A stretch of DNA of 64,000 nucleotides from Mantis religiosa (taxonomy: Eukaryota; Arthropoda; Insecta; Mantodea; Mantidae): NCBI GenBank assembly GCA_030765055.1, contig CM060947.1:64386156-64450155 (forward strand). Reading direction: 5' to 3'. Both the position numbers and the translations under genes were made by a program. Position 1 is the stretch's first letter, and every line of letters begins with the position of its first letter. The notes beneath the pieces were generated by a model. That model saw only the letters and a program-made list of their open reading frames with translations. It was not told where the DNA came from and made no database searches. Shown piece by piece: positions 23,947 through 35,225 of this stretch.

Positions 23947-25497
23947 TATTACACATACATATAACTGTGTATAAAGGTATATAATATCTGACTTGAATTA
24001 TAGGCTTTAACAAGATCTATATGTTTTATAGAATCAAATTCCAGAAGTTATGCAAACGCCATCCGAAATGAAGGGGACCTCAGAGGTTATTTTTAGAAAA
24101 TTCAAAATATTATCCATTTTATTGGTCATGAAAATACCTTAAAAATATTGAAATATGATGAACTTCGTTACATTTTCCATGTTAAGGGCAGTAAAGGTAG
24201 TGCGAGATGGATATATATGATATTCTTGTCGCATTCTTGGAAAACGTTGAACCTAAATATCTATGATAGTATTAATCAAGTTTAAAGTGCTTATTTTGGG
24301 CTTAATGAAGCCTAAAAGCACTTACTTCCGGTGAAATGTGAAATGCAAGTTTTGTTTGAAACAGATTACTTCTTTATAAATACGCAGTAAATAAAGTAAA
24401 AATAGATATTTAAGTCACACTTAATGTCACTCTAGATATATATTTATTGTATGTGTATTCTTTTTACATGAATGACAATACATTTTCGTTGTTTGTGCCC
24501 AACTTTTTTGGGTGAATCAAATGAAACCGTATATACTTTTTCGTTCACAACGGTCTGAAAGAAAGGACAATTTGCCGCGCGAGTGCTCACAATCCGCCGC
24601 TGATACAGAGGATAGATTGGTCTCGTGGTAAACGAGCCGCAGCCACCCCGGAATATCCATCTTGGGAAAGGGTAAAAAAGACTGGAAATCCCGGGAGAAA
24701 AGCGTGTCAAATATCCGGGCGCTCTCTACAAATTGTATTGCTCATTAGTGGCGTTCGAAAGGACGGTAGGGGAACAATGCCTAGGGGTTTAGAAAGCGCC
24801 ATTTTCCTATAGCCCCGTTTTTCAGAAGGAATATGAAGTGGATCGGACCTAAAAGATACTTCCGATGTATTCGTATAAAGTTACAAAGAAAATACGAGGC
24901 TTTCTGAATAAACGAAATAAGAAATGGCTGTTATTGTATAATGGATTCATTAAAATTTACACTGCTAATAATGAATATGACCGTTTAAACACTTTCTTTT
25001 ATGTGATCACCATTTACGGTTCGGCTTTTCTTGTTCCTTGAATTATCCACATTTATGACTTTGATACATTCTTAACTATATACTTACAACGAAACTGGAT
25101 GGGGATACCTCGTTCATACGAGCATTTATTGTGGCCATCACTCATCAAGAGAAAGGAATGAAGTGAAGGAATCACAAAGGCTACTGCCCGCAGAGGCACT
25201 CGGAAGCTCCTAAAATTTCCGCACTGAAAGACTAGTTTCTCTGAAGGAGCTGCTTAGTACGTGTGATAATTGACCAATCGACCAAGCAACACTCCAAAAT
25301 TTCACTGGAAGTACTTTTCTTTGGGTAAACATCCGCGCCATCTGTCCGCATCGGCACACCGTGCGTAACCTAGGCGCACTCCTGAAAGATTAAGGAAACG
25401 GAAATAATGCATAGCAAATCGTGGTAACGAGGAACAAAACAGCATTCTCTATCGACCGGGTAAAACGACAAAAAACCAAAATCTGAGCTTTTGGATA
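23947..25497. other. AT-rich DNA, no gene recognised
   Basis: Includes a less AT-rich patch at 24540-24830 with an 88-codon minus-strand frame (24444-24710) that I do not recognise. No box pair or terminal repeat seen. Confidence 0.35.
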
Positions 25498-25715
25498 GGT
25501 AGTCAGACTGAAAAATTCAATGCCACAGCTGGGATTTGAACACGGTTCTCCGGTCCACGTCCGGTTGCATTAACCGTTCAGCTACCAAGGCCAACGAGCC
25601 ACTATGACATTAATTCTTCAACCGACTCGTATTATCCCGCTAAACCACTAAGAAATTCTGATATACACATGTGACAAAACGTAAGCCTGAAGTCCTGGCT
25701 TTATAGTCCAATCAG
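25498..25715 (-). repeat. SINE-B copy
   Basis: Minus strand carries GGACTATAAAGCC, CTAAGTGGTTTAGCGGGA..ACGAGTC, GTTGGCC, a box A-like GTAGCTGAACGG, a box B-like GTTCAAATCCC and the AATTTTTCAGTCTGACT tail. Same order as the copies at 10199-10817. Single, not inverted. Confidence 0.75.
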
Positions 25716-28319
25716 TATTACATTTATTTCAAAATTCAGAGTTGGCGGACGATGGGAATCCAAACTTGGACCTCCCAGGTAATAGGAGCTTTCGCGTTAC
25801 CTGGAGACCTCTTGTACGGTAATCTAAACAATTTTGAAGTGTTACACTGACCCGAAATTTGGAATCCAGGACCTTACTAGGTTTGAAAGGTTAAAAAAGC
25901 ATATTTGGAAAAAGGGGTGGAGGTCTTTTGTTTCTGCGTCTGTTAGCAGCATAATCATATCTTACGTCTGCTCTGAGAGAACCAATCTCTTTGCCTTGAA
26001 TTCATTCGTGTTAGTGTATAAACAAAAGTAAGTGTTGAAAAGGAAAGAGTAGGGATACATTACACCTGAGTAGCTGGAAGGCATGCTTCGTAACGACTGT
26101 CCATACCAGATCCTGGACTAGTTTTTCTCGCATTGTTTGATGTTAACAGTGAGGTACTCAAACATTAACTTATGGACAATTTCAAGCTTTGGAGTTACGG
26201 CAAATAGGGAAGAAAAACGAAGTGCTGTTTGAGGCAAAGCCAATTCGCTGCGCATCACATCAGGTTCATTCCGTACTTTCAACTGCATTACAATTTTGAG
26301 TAAGACCAATGTTGTTGATGTATTCAAAATAGGAATAGAAATATCTCGGGGATTTTGAAAATGATAACTCTGTAAATCTGACTATGAAAAGTGCTGTAAA
26401 AGTCATACCAAATATATAGCTGGAAAACAAAATTTTTGGATATGGGAGGAAATTTTTACAAGTGCTTACATAGGTAACGTGTAATTCTACCTTCAAATAA
26501 CTCAATTTAAACCACTTTGTCTCCTTATTTATCTCTTTAGTATGGAAGTCATTATAATTTTCCATTCTTGTATTGAAATACTTTTTAATATTCTATAACA
26601 TTCAACAAAGGGGTTGAAGTACTTTCGGGACCCCTGAATCTAAAATAAATAATTTATAGAAACAGGTCCATGGATATGTGCCTTGAGTATATGAATGTGT
26701 GTCCTTGTGTGTTTTCCGTGAAGAACATAACTCAAGAAATGAATGGTCCGATAAAATCAACATCTTCCAAGGGTATGATATAAGGATTTTTAAAAATTGC
26801 CCGCCACCTCAAACTATTTTAAAAAAATGCTAAACGATGTTGATTAAAATACCGTGCTTTTAAGATATTTACATGTGGTATTAAATATATATTGTGAGAT
26901 TCTGGCCTCGTAGAATTAGTAGCCTTGTTTGCAGAAATTTAAAATACTTTTTATTACAAGTAAAAAGATGTTTTTGTACACTCCTTGCAGCTACAAAAAA
27001 TGTCATGAGGTATAAACAGCAGTCTTCAAGGTTGACTCGCTGTTTCAACACACGTAAACAAATGAAAGAATTCACTACCGCACAGTTCAATAACCCTTAC
27101 AACTCCACTGCACAACTGTAACTCACTCACACGCAAATTTCACACTGTGGGCTTTTATACCGCAGCCATTGTTCTAGAATGCAGTAGACCGTTTGATAAC
27201 AATAACGATGGCAGCGGAAAATTCCAGACTATCTCTGTCTCTTTGTCTGTTTTCCTCTCTCTCTCAGCAAGCATCCAGCTCCGCGCCCACGCGCCGGCCG
27301 CGGCCCGTCGCTCAAGAATGCCTCGGCGACTACATCTTGAATTTCTTGAGAATGTTCTCATTATTCCTCTTCATTATGGATTACTTTTGTATAACTATTA
27401 AAGCGTAAGAAATACGTAAAATATTACTATATATAAAAATGTGCTTCTCCTTTAGATACACTTTTTTTTTTAAGAGAGTAAGATTTCAGAGGTATTCCTT
27501 GCTATTTGTTTGATTTTCAATTTTCCAGTACTTACAGTTTACGGATTTTTATCTTTCGACAGTAAAAGAATTGAATTTCATAGCCATCGCATAGTGAAGA
27601 TATGTTAAAGGAAATCTTGACAACAGTAGGGAAATTTATGTGAGTGAAACATATTCCTTTTTTCCCTCTTAGACTAATTAAAATTTAGACATTGCTGCAA
27701 AAGTTCTTTGTATAACAACCTCAAATAATAATTTGAGTATTATACAAAACCTCAGGAACTAAGAACATTGTAGGTATACCGCATGAGAATAATTATTTGT
27801 AAATAAATATATCTTAGTAATTGTACATAATTCGTTAAAATGTTATATATATTATGAGTTTTACTTTGTAAGTACATGGTAAGAAAGCTATGGATATTTC
27901 TATGTTGAAGAAAATATTGCAAATTGGTAGGTGTAATTAAAATTACATTCTAGACTACACATAAAGAAAGAAGTTAATCTTTATTCTCTGATTCTCTTTA
28001 CTCCTCTCTTTGTGTATTTATAGTATTTGTTTTAAGTACAAGCTTACATAATCCTCATTCTGCTGGCGTTATTGCGTTAAGTGCAAAGGAACTTCTCGCA
28101 TCCTTCTTTTTCTCCCTCAGGCAATCTTTTCCGTTTCTCGAACACATTCTCCTTTCTCCTAAATCCTGCTTTATCCTATCTACACTTCTTTCAACCACTG
28201 ACCTCTACAGGTAATTGAGTTAAATATTTGAGTTAAAGAATACTTCAGTACATTCATAGATGCTTACGGTTACATAATTTAAAAATTGTAATATTTGTAG
28301 GAAATTATTTTAAAGTGTT
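25716..28319. other. AT-rich DNA with one GC-rich patch, no gene proven
   Basis: Frames of 65-99 codons occur on both strands (25834-26031, 26266-26565, 26881-27121, 27147-27408) without recognisable products. The patch at 27237-27330 is a CT-rich run followed by a strongly GC-rich stretch with several CpG (GCGCCGGCCGCGGCCCG), preceded at about 27152 by a TATA-like TTTTATAC. It could be a promoter or 5' exon or part of a retroelement; the sequence alone does not decide. Confidence 0.35.
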
Positions 28320-28560
28320 TTCTTTTTGTTGTAATTTTGCGTCCTCCAACGTTAAGACATATCGGCCGATGAATGGAATGGACGAAATGATGCTCAAATG
28401 AGCCCAGGGTCCTAGGAGCTTAGAGTTACCCAACATTCGTCTTTCAGGATACGGGAAAACCCAGGAAGAACCATATCCAGGTAACTCACCCTGACCGAGA
28501 TCCGAACTCGGGACCCCTTTAACGTGAGGCAGACACTATAGCACACTACCGAGGCGGGCT
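28320..28560 (-). repeat. SINE-A copy
   Basis: Minus strand runs GCCCGCCTCGGTAG (head), box B-like GAGTTCGGATCTC, GGTCAGGGTGAGTTACCTGG, GGGTAACTCTAAGC, CTCATTTGAGCATCATTTC and AACGTTGGAGGACG, then an A-rich tail. Same layout as the copies at 35004, 46058, 60647 and 62318. Confidence 0.85.
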
Positions 28561-30109
28561 ATTTTAGTCTTATGATATGTTCGGTCTTTGTCTCATGCAG
28601 CAGAACAAGTGCTTTGTTTTTCAAAATGATCAGAAGAAAAGTGGTATTAAAGTATCACTTTAGTAAATCTTACTACTTCCAATTAATTCTGACCAATAAC
28701 GCGCATGTTTCGGTCGATATGGCAGCTTATACTACACTTTTATATCCTCCGTAGCAGCTGTTAAGTAGTTTGCGATCGTCAATTGTTTTCCACACAGATA
28801 TTCAATGTTAGCTTCACGAAAACAGCAAGGCATCAAACAAAAATAGATATAGAAACACAGTTACATAGTTAATTATCAATGCACTATATTACTACATGCT
28901 TGTATTTATTTATAATAATTTTCAACGAGAAAAATGGTTCAAATGGTAGATCCAATGACATATAAAAGCATATGTACCGTTCCGAATGATCACAGGTCCC
29001 CCATGTTCGTGCATATCTGTATCCATTTGTGTGTTATAAATGTTTTATTAAGAACTTTTTCCTTTGTTTCAGATACATTCGTAACATCGCGGTGAACTGA
29101 GGGATCTGCATTCTAAAACCGGTAAGATATTTACTCGATTTAACATTTGCTCATAATTACAGTAGGATATACAGGGTATTTTTTATGTTTTGAAGTCAAA
29201 AGAAGCGCTTTTCACTGTAGAAAATATATATTAAAACAAAAAGTTATACTAGTGACTGAATATAAAATTATAACACTGATTTCCTTGCGTTTGTGAAAAC
29301 CATTTTCCAAGAGGAATCTAGCTTTGATGTAATTTTATATAATTTAATGTAGAAATTATGGAATATGAACAATTAACCAGCAAGCAGCTGAGAGGGCAGG
29401 TTAAAGATTGCTAACAAAGAATTAAAGTAGTAACATTTAACACGTTTCTACAGTAGTACACGGTAATAAACATACAAACCAATTATAGCCAAAAAGTGCT
29501 CTTAATATATTTTGAAGATAAACCCAAAACGGTATAACAAATCATAAAACCTATTCTATTCCTACCATCTTTGTACAGATTGCAATGCTTTTACCTACAA
29601 TGAACATTTCAGTTAACTCAAAAACAAATAATATTGTTATGAAGTTCTTTCATGCAGGTTGAAGTTTCTTATATTTAATTATATGTTCTCTTTTTCAAAC
29701 CTTTTATAATTGCTCAATATTTGCTATGGTTTTGTGTATATTTTGTTAAAAATGTACTTTACAAATTATCATTTATCAAAGCTAGAGTAAACTCATGATT
29801 ATCAAAGGGGATCTGAGCATCAAAGTTACGAAATAGTTAAAAGAAACTAATTAATAATCCTTTTATTATGCTCATAAGATAAGATTCCTGTTTTAAAACA
29901 TATTTCAAATAACTACCTTCAGACAGCTGCCTTAAAAGTAGAACTTTTAACTTGAGCATCTCTTGTTCCACAATCAGTGGAGCAATGGTTCTATATCTTT
30001 GCTTTGTTACCATTTTTGTTTCTTGAGGTGAAAATTATATGCATATTAAAACGAAATCTGTATGGATAAATATGGCGATGGATTATTTGATGATTTTGCA
30101 ATTATTAAT

Positions 30110-30170
30110 TAATTAATATATGAATGTATTATTTATTTACTTATTTATTTGCTTATTTATTTATTATAGG
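30110..30170. repeat. Low-complexity (ATTT)n tract
   Basis: TTAATTAATTAAT followed by repeated TTATTTATTTACTTATTTATTTGC-type units. Confidence 0.75.
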
Positions 30171-31639
30171 CTTCCTGCAAGTAGACAATAAAATAATATG
30201 GTTAAGAGTTCATTATACAACATATTCTACCTAAGCAATTGTTAAATAAAGCTTTTCAGGACATTAAAGAAATAAAATGATCATCATTATCATCATCATG
30301 ATTATTAATGCTAACAAACTGCCAGATTATTCACAAATAAAAATCATTACATCTTTTCTGTTGTTTCCTTATGCCTTAACCTTCTATACAGAATCAAAAC
30401 TGTATAAGCTATGTTTTCAGCGCTGATGCTACTAAGGCCAAACAGACCAAAGCTCACCATTGCGCATGTCTGAACGTATACTGATAGTTCCATATAAACG
30501 TTAGTTATATAACTGATAATTTAGTATTTAAAGGTATTTAAATAATACAATCAATGCAGGAGTTGATTACATTTTGTTTGCAAGATTGTTGTTATACTCT
30601 GTATAAGTGAAGCAACTAAAGAGATAGATAGTGGTGTTACTCCAAATAATCCAGAACTTCTCAAAGAACTGAAATTATTTGAAATGAAATAACTCTGGTG
30701 CATTATTCGTTTCTGTGACATTTGTAGATAATTGCCTCTTTAAGGGAATATACCGCTGAACGTTTCTAAAAATTAAATTAAAATTCCGCACTTCAAAAAC
30801 AGTACAAATTGTTTATTCCAAATACTATCAGTTTTAAAATGTAGATTACGTTTTATTGTATGCAAATTGAATGCCAAAAATATAAATAATAATTATTTCC
30901 ATGTAAAAATTTCAGTTCTTGGAATTCTCGTTCTGAAATTTCAAATAACTAAAAGTATCATATTTTTCACGTCACTGTATGCTTGAATTTGTTTACTTGA
31001 ACGCAGAAATCAAATAATAAAACCTTTTAATAATAACGGTTTAAAGTTACTGTATTACTAACTAAAACTGACATATATTACAATAAAAGTTTTGCATCAT
31101 CAACAGATAAGCCATACTGTTTCAACTTTCACTGTATGCCCTGTTTACTATATGGCAATAAAATTTATATCACAAAACTGATAATGATAACTAAGAGTAG
31201 CCAAACATATCTTAAACTAGTTTAATGATGAAGTTAAGCTCAAAGCAAAATTGAAACCGAATTGAGAGCCCAACAATTCCGAAAACAACTTCTTGAATGG
31301 TGCATGTTAACGTATATAGGAGTAAAGTTTAATGCAGTGAAATTTGATTGAAAAACTATTATTATAAATCATTCTTTTCTATTTGCCTCCATCTCACCTG
31401 CTCGCTTGTAGCAAAATGTATTTCTTATTTGTATTAAAAATACTAGGATTGTTTTCATGTTTTGCATGTAATCAGTGCCATACTTTTAGGTTTTAAAACT
31501 ATCTAAAGCTACACATTTATTGAAATTAATCTAAATCAATAGATGAGTCATTTTTGTAGGAAGACAAAGAATATTACCATGAGAGTTTTGCATTTTGAAT
31601 TGTTTAAGGGTTTGCGACAAATATGAGTTAGCTAACTTC

Positions 31640-31949
31640 TACGCCTGTTTTGCACACACATTTGTGACGCCCTCACAGTTTGGCAACATTTCCTTCCTTC
31701 ACGTGGCTTGTGCCTTTAGCAGCTGAAATGTTTAACATTCTTTGCAATGTGTCACCCTGGGGTGTATGTATGTCATCACCCACGGAGACCATTCCCTGAT
31801 TGCCGTGTAGTCCACACTTTATCAACCGCGCCGCGAACTCATATCTCCAGGGATCACCACAGCCGGTAGCGGTAACTGCGGAGCAGCCTAATTTCCCTTG
31901 TGATCCTCCCCATCCGCTTTTCAAAAAAATAAAAAATAATAAAAAAAAA
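31640..31949 (+). other. Less AT-rich stretch ending in an A-rich tail, possible retrocopy
   Basis: About 270 bases of balanced composition run straight into an A-rich tract (31926-31949, A7T A5 TAATA9-like). This is the shape of a reverse-transcribed RNA or SINE. I found no tRNA box pair, no target duplication and no identity for the body. A 14-bp perfect palindrome, GAGGATATATCCTC, follows at 31954-31967. Confidence 0.3.
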
Positions 31950-34900
31950 GCAGGAGGATATATCCTCACGTTCACTAGAATGGAGCATCGAGCCTGCTAT
32001 CATTTTATTCAATATATTGTATCGCGAGACAGTTTTATTTACTCTCATGGACATTTGCTCTATCCAAAATTTGTTTCCATATCTATCTGCATTCTCCTTA
32101 ACAAGTTCAGTAGTTTATCAGTTGTATTTACTGCACATTCGTTTGAAACTGCCTACTTTCTCCTTATCCGTAGATGCTATAAACTGTAAAAGAACAAAGT
32201 TCCCCATTGTAACAGAATCTCATATTAAATGTTGACATTTTTGATAAATACTTTATTCTATATTATTGGATTATGGAAAAAGACCACAGAAGACTTTAAA
32301 TAATAAATTGTTTTTATTTATTACTTAAACTGCTAAGTGTAAAAACTTGTCATCCTTTTTCTTTAAATTTTTGAAATGTGGGATATTTATTCAACGTGAA
32401 TGTAGTAAGTTATTGTGCTCCATTTATATGTCCGAAGTACAAAAAAGGAGTTTGAAAATGACAAATTTGGACAACGTGATGAACAGTCAAAATGTTGTTT
32501 CTCAAATAACTCTCTCGCTAATTAAAGCTAAAATATCGCATTACATTACATTTTTTTTCTAAGTATATAAGGACATATTTCAAACATGTAGGTCTACTTA
32601 TCCAAAGATTAACCCGATGTTAAATTACTTGGGGCTATATACAAATTTGCAAGTAATGGCTACCTCAATAAAAAAGTGCTGAAAATTTGAAAGTTATTGA
32701 ATATGATGAATATAAGGAACATCATAACGTTACAAAAATGTAATAAATAAGATTACGAAAAACATAAAACGTGTTTTTAAAATTTTACGTGTTATTTACA
32801 CAAAATTGTGCAAGAATCATCAAGCTGGAAAGTAAAATCTCCAAAATTAAAGAAGCACAATTCGATTCAAGTTGTGCGAAGTTTAAGGATTTTTATATGA
32901 AAAATATAGGAAGCTGTTGAATTTGAAATGTTTAGAAATCTAAGTGACTTGAAGTTTTGTGGAGAGTGAAGAAAATGTGCTTTCTTTTAGCAGAGGAAAA
33001 GAAAAATCTTATATTTTTAGTTCATTGTGTTATAATGTTCATTTCACTCAATTTTCATTGTCCAAAATCTGATTATTTGGGTATTTAAACGGAAACTATA
33101 TTATTTCTTTCATTTTAGGTTGGACATTACATTAAAAGGCGTATAGCTACACAAAGTAAATGATTCTCCTTTTTACAAAGTAAGTTAGGTAATCTGTGGT
33201 ACCATTTATGAGAAAATCGAAATAATAAGAACCTCCATTTAAAGGGTATTGGAATAGAGAAAACGTCATGAAATCTTGCATTAGCCCTACTTCCATATGT
33301 TATATTTCAATAAGGAGTTTGGTGCCTTAATATTGATAAAAGTATATAATATGACGTACACGGAATCAAAAACGCATTCCCAGTCAAATTTGAATGTCGT
33401 TTACATAGGTGGGATGGAGCAGAATTATTCCTCTATTGCAACTTAGTGGTAGAGAAAGTAAATATCGAATAAGTTTTGCTCTCATTTGTGCATGTTCACC
33501 TAAAATTTGTAAATGAGATCCCTCGAACCAAAGCGCATTCCGAGTTCCACAGATGATAAAACAGTTTTATCTAAGTGATAGAAGTAGCCCCTGCATTAGT
33601 TAACCGAAGGCAGTAGTACAAAAAGGGTCATAAACTCTCGCGGCCGAAGTTAACATATGTGGAAGATACTTCCGGGCTGTAATGCCGTGGTTTGCTGGAG
33701 ATACATGTTCCACACGTTTCATCCACAAGTGGAGATTATCAGTGGCGCAGTCGAAGTCTCTTCTAAAAGGTTGCCTTGCATCCAAAGCTTGACTGTCTGT
33801 GTCACTATATTTATACAGAAGCGCACCTAGCTCTGAAAAGGTGTAAGGAAAATAAAATTATTTGTTAAGTATTCTGTGGATATGTTATCAATGGTTATAT
33901 AACCTACAATTTTGTATAGCAAGGGAACTATGAAAGAACGTGCTGCCGTATAAACAAAAGTGCATTAAAATAGATGGCTTGTGGTAAATAATATTTGGTA
34001 GATTTTGGCGTTTACAGCAACTTTGTACCTTTCGCAGGTGTGGCTATTGCATAATTTTTTCGTCTTTTCATTGCAAGAACTCGCCGCCACAAATAAGTAA
34101 TGTTGTTGCATTACAACGAAATAGTGCTTCTATATTCTCTAACCAATTGCTTATTGCTTAGAATACTTAGAAAGTATTTCTAAGGTTATCATAAGGTTAT
34201 CGCAAAGCAAATTTTAGAGAATTATTAAATGTAATTATAAGTATTTCATTGCGGAATTTGTCATATGCACACAAAGTTATCTGTGGTAGCAGATTACATA
34301 CCACCATGATTTTTTTCTCATGCTATTTTTCACTTTATTTCTCTATTGAAGCTTCGGAGTTTCAGGGCTAAGCGGAGTGGAAGGTGATGTACCAAGCGTA
34401 CGATGGGTATGGTTTGAGGAGAGCCGTTTCCTTCCTGGCATGGAACTTCTACCCGAACTTGTCTAGAAGGTAGGCGTGGAGTTCTGAAACGAAATGCTGG
34501 AGGTGTTCAATTTGGAAACGTTTCGGACCCCCGCTATGTTGCTTGATATTCTCTTTCACTTCTATATGGCTGCGTTAGAAGCTTGTAGTAGTTTAATAGG
34601 CTGCTTCATATAAAGAGATGTAATTCTCGTCCTTTTCTTACCCTTATTCTTATATTAATATCCTTTAGGTAAAGATCCATGCGCGCAGTGTATAACCTTC
34701 CTAAGCTACGACACAAAGATAATAATAATAAAAAAAACTCCATCCCGAACTCCTATTTACACCGAAAAATTTCTCAAAGTTTTTAAAATTATTTTAATTG
34801 AAATGCCGTAAAATTTTTATGACAAGTGAAAGGTACATCAGTAATTTTTGGAGGAGAACTCAGAAGTGCTTTTTATTCTGCAGAATGACATCTGCAGAAT

Positions 34901-35003
34901 TATTAAAATGTAAGATATTGAAAATATCTTACTACAGAAGAGAAAAATCTCATTAAAGCACACGATAACTGCATTTTTTGTGCATTAACAATTTCCCAGT
35001 TAT

Positions 35004-35186
35004 TCCGAGTTCGAATCTCGGTCAGGGTGAGTTACCTGGATAACGTTTCCGCGGGGTTTCCCTTATCCTGTAAGATTAATGTCGGGTAACTCTAAGCTCC
35101 ATGGACCACGGACTCATTTGAGCATCATTTCAACCATTCCATTCATCGTCCGATATGACTTAACGTTGGAGGACGTAAATTACAAA

Positions 35187-35190
<4 letters not shown>
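35004..35190 (+). repeat. SINE-A copy, 5'-truncated
   Basis: Starts at box B (CCGAGTTCGAATCTCGG), lacking the tRNA-like 5' half, and continues to AACGTTGGAGGACGTAAATTACAAAAAAA. The tail passes straight into a TA microsatellite. Confidence 0.85.

Positions 35191-35223
<33 letters not shown>
35191..35223. repeat. (TA)n microsatellite at a SINE tail
   Basis: Uninterrupted TA repeat, about 33 bases, directly after the A-run of the SINE-A copy, so it probably grew from that tail. Confidence 0.95.

Positions 35224-35225
<2 letters not shown>

Larger units (their letters stand above)
28561..35003. other. Long AT-rich DNA, no gene recognised
   Basis: About 6.4 kb, the longest bare stretch besides 51.5-57.3 kb. 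Contains low-complexity ATTT repeats (30110-30170), an A-rich boundary at 31926-31949, and unrecognised frames at 31800-32189 (129 codons) and 33600-33785 (61 codons, minus). Base composition turns less AT-rich at 31640-31920, 33600-33790 and 34350-34600. Confidence 0.35.

Noticed and set aside
23646..23964. Two opposing frames with nearly the same peptide, as if a conserved gene pair
   Set aside because: The identity is a direct result of the palindrome's symmetry.
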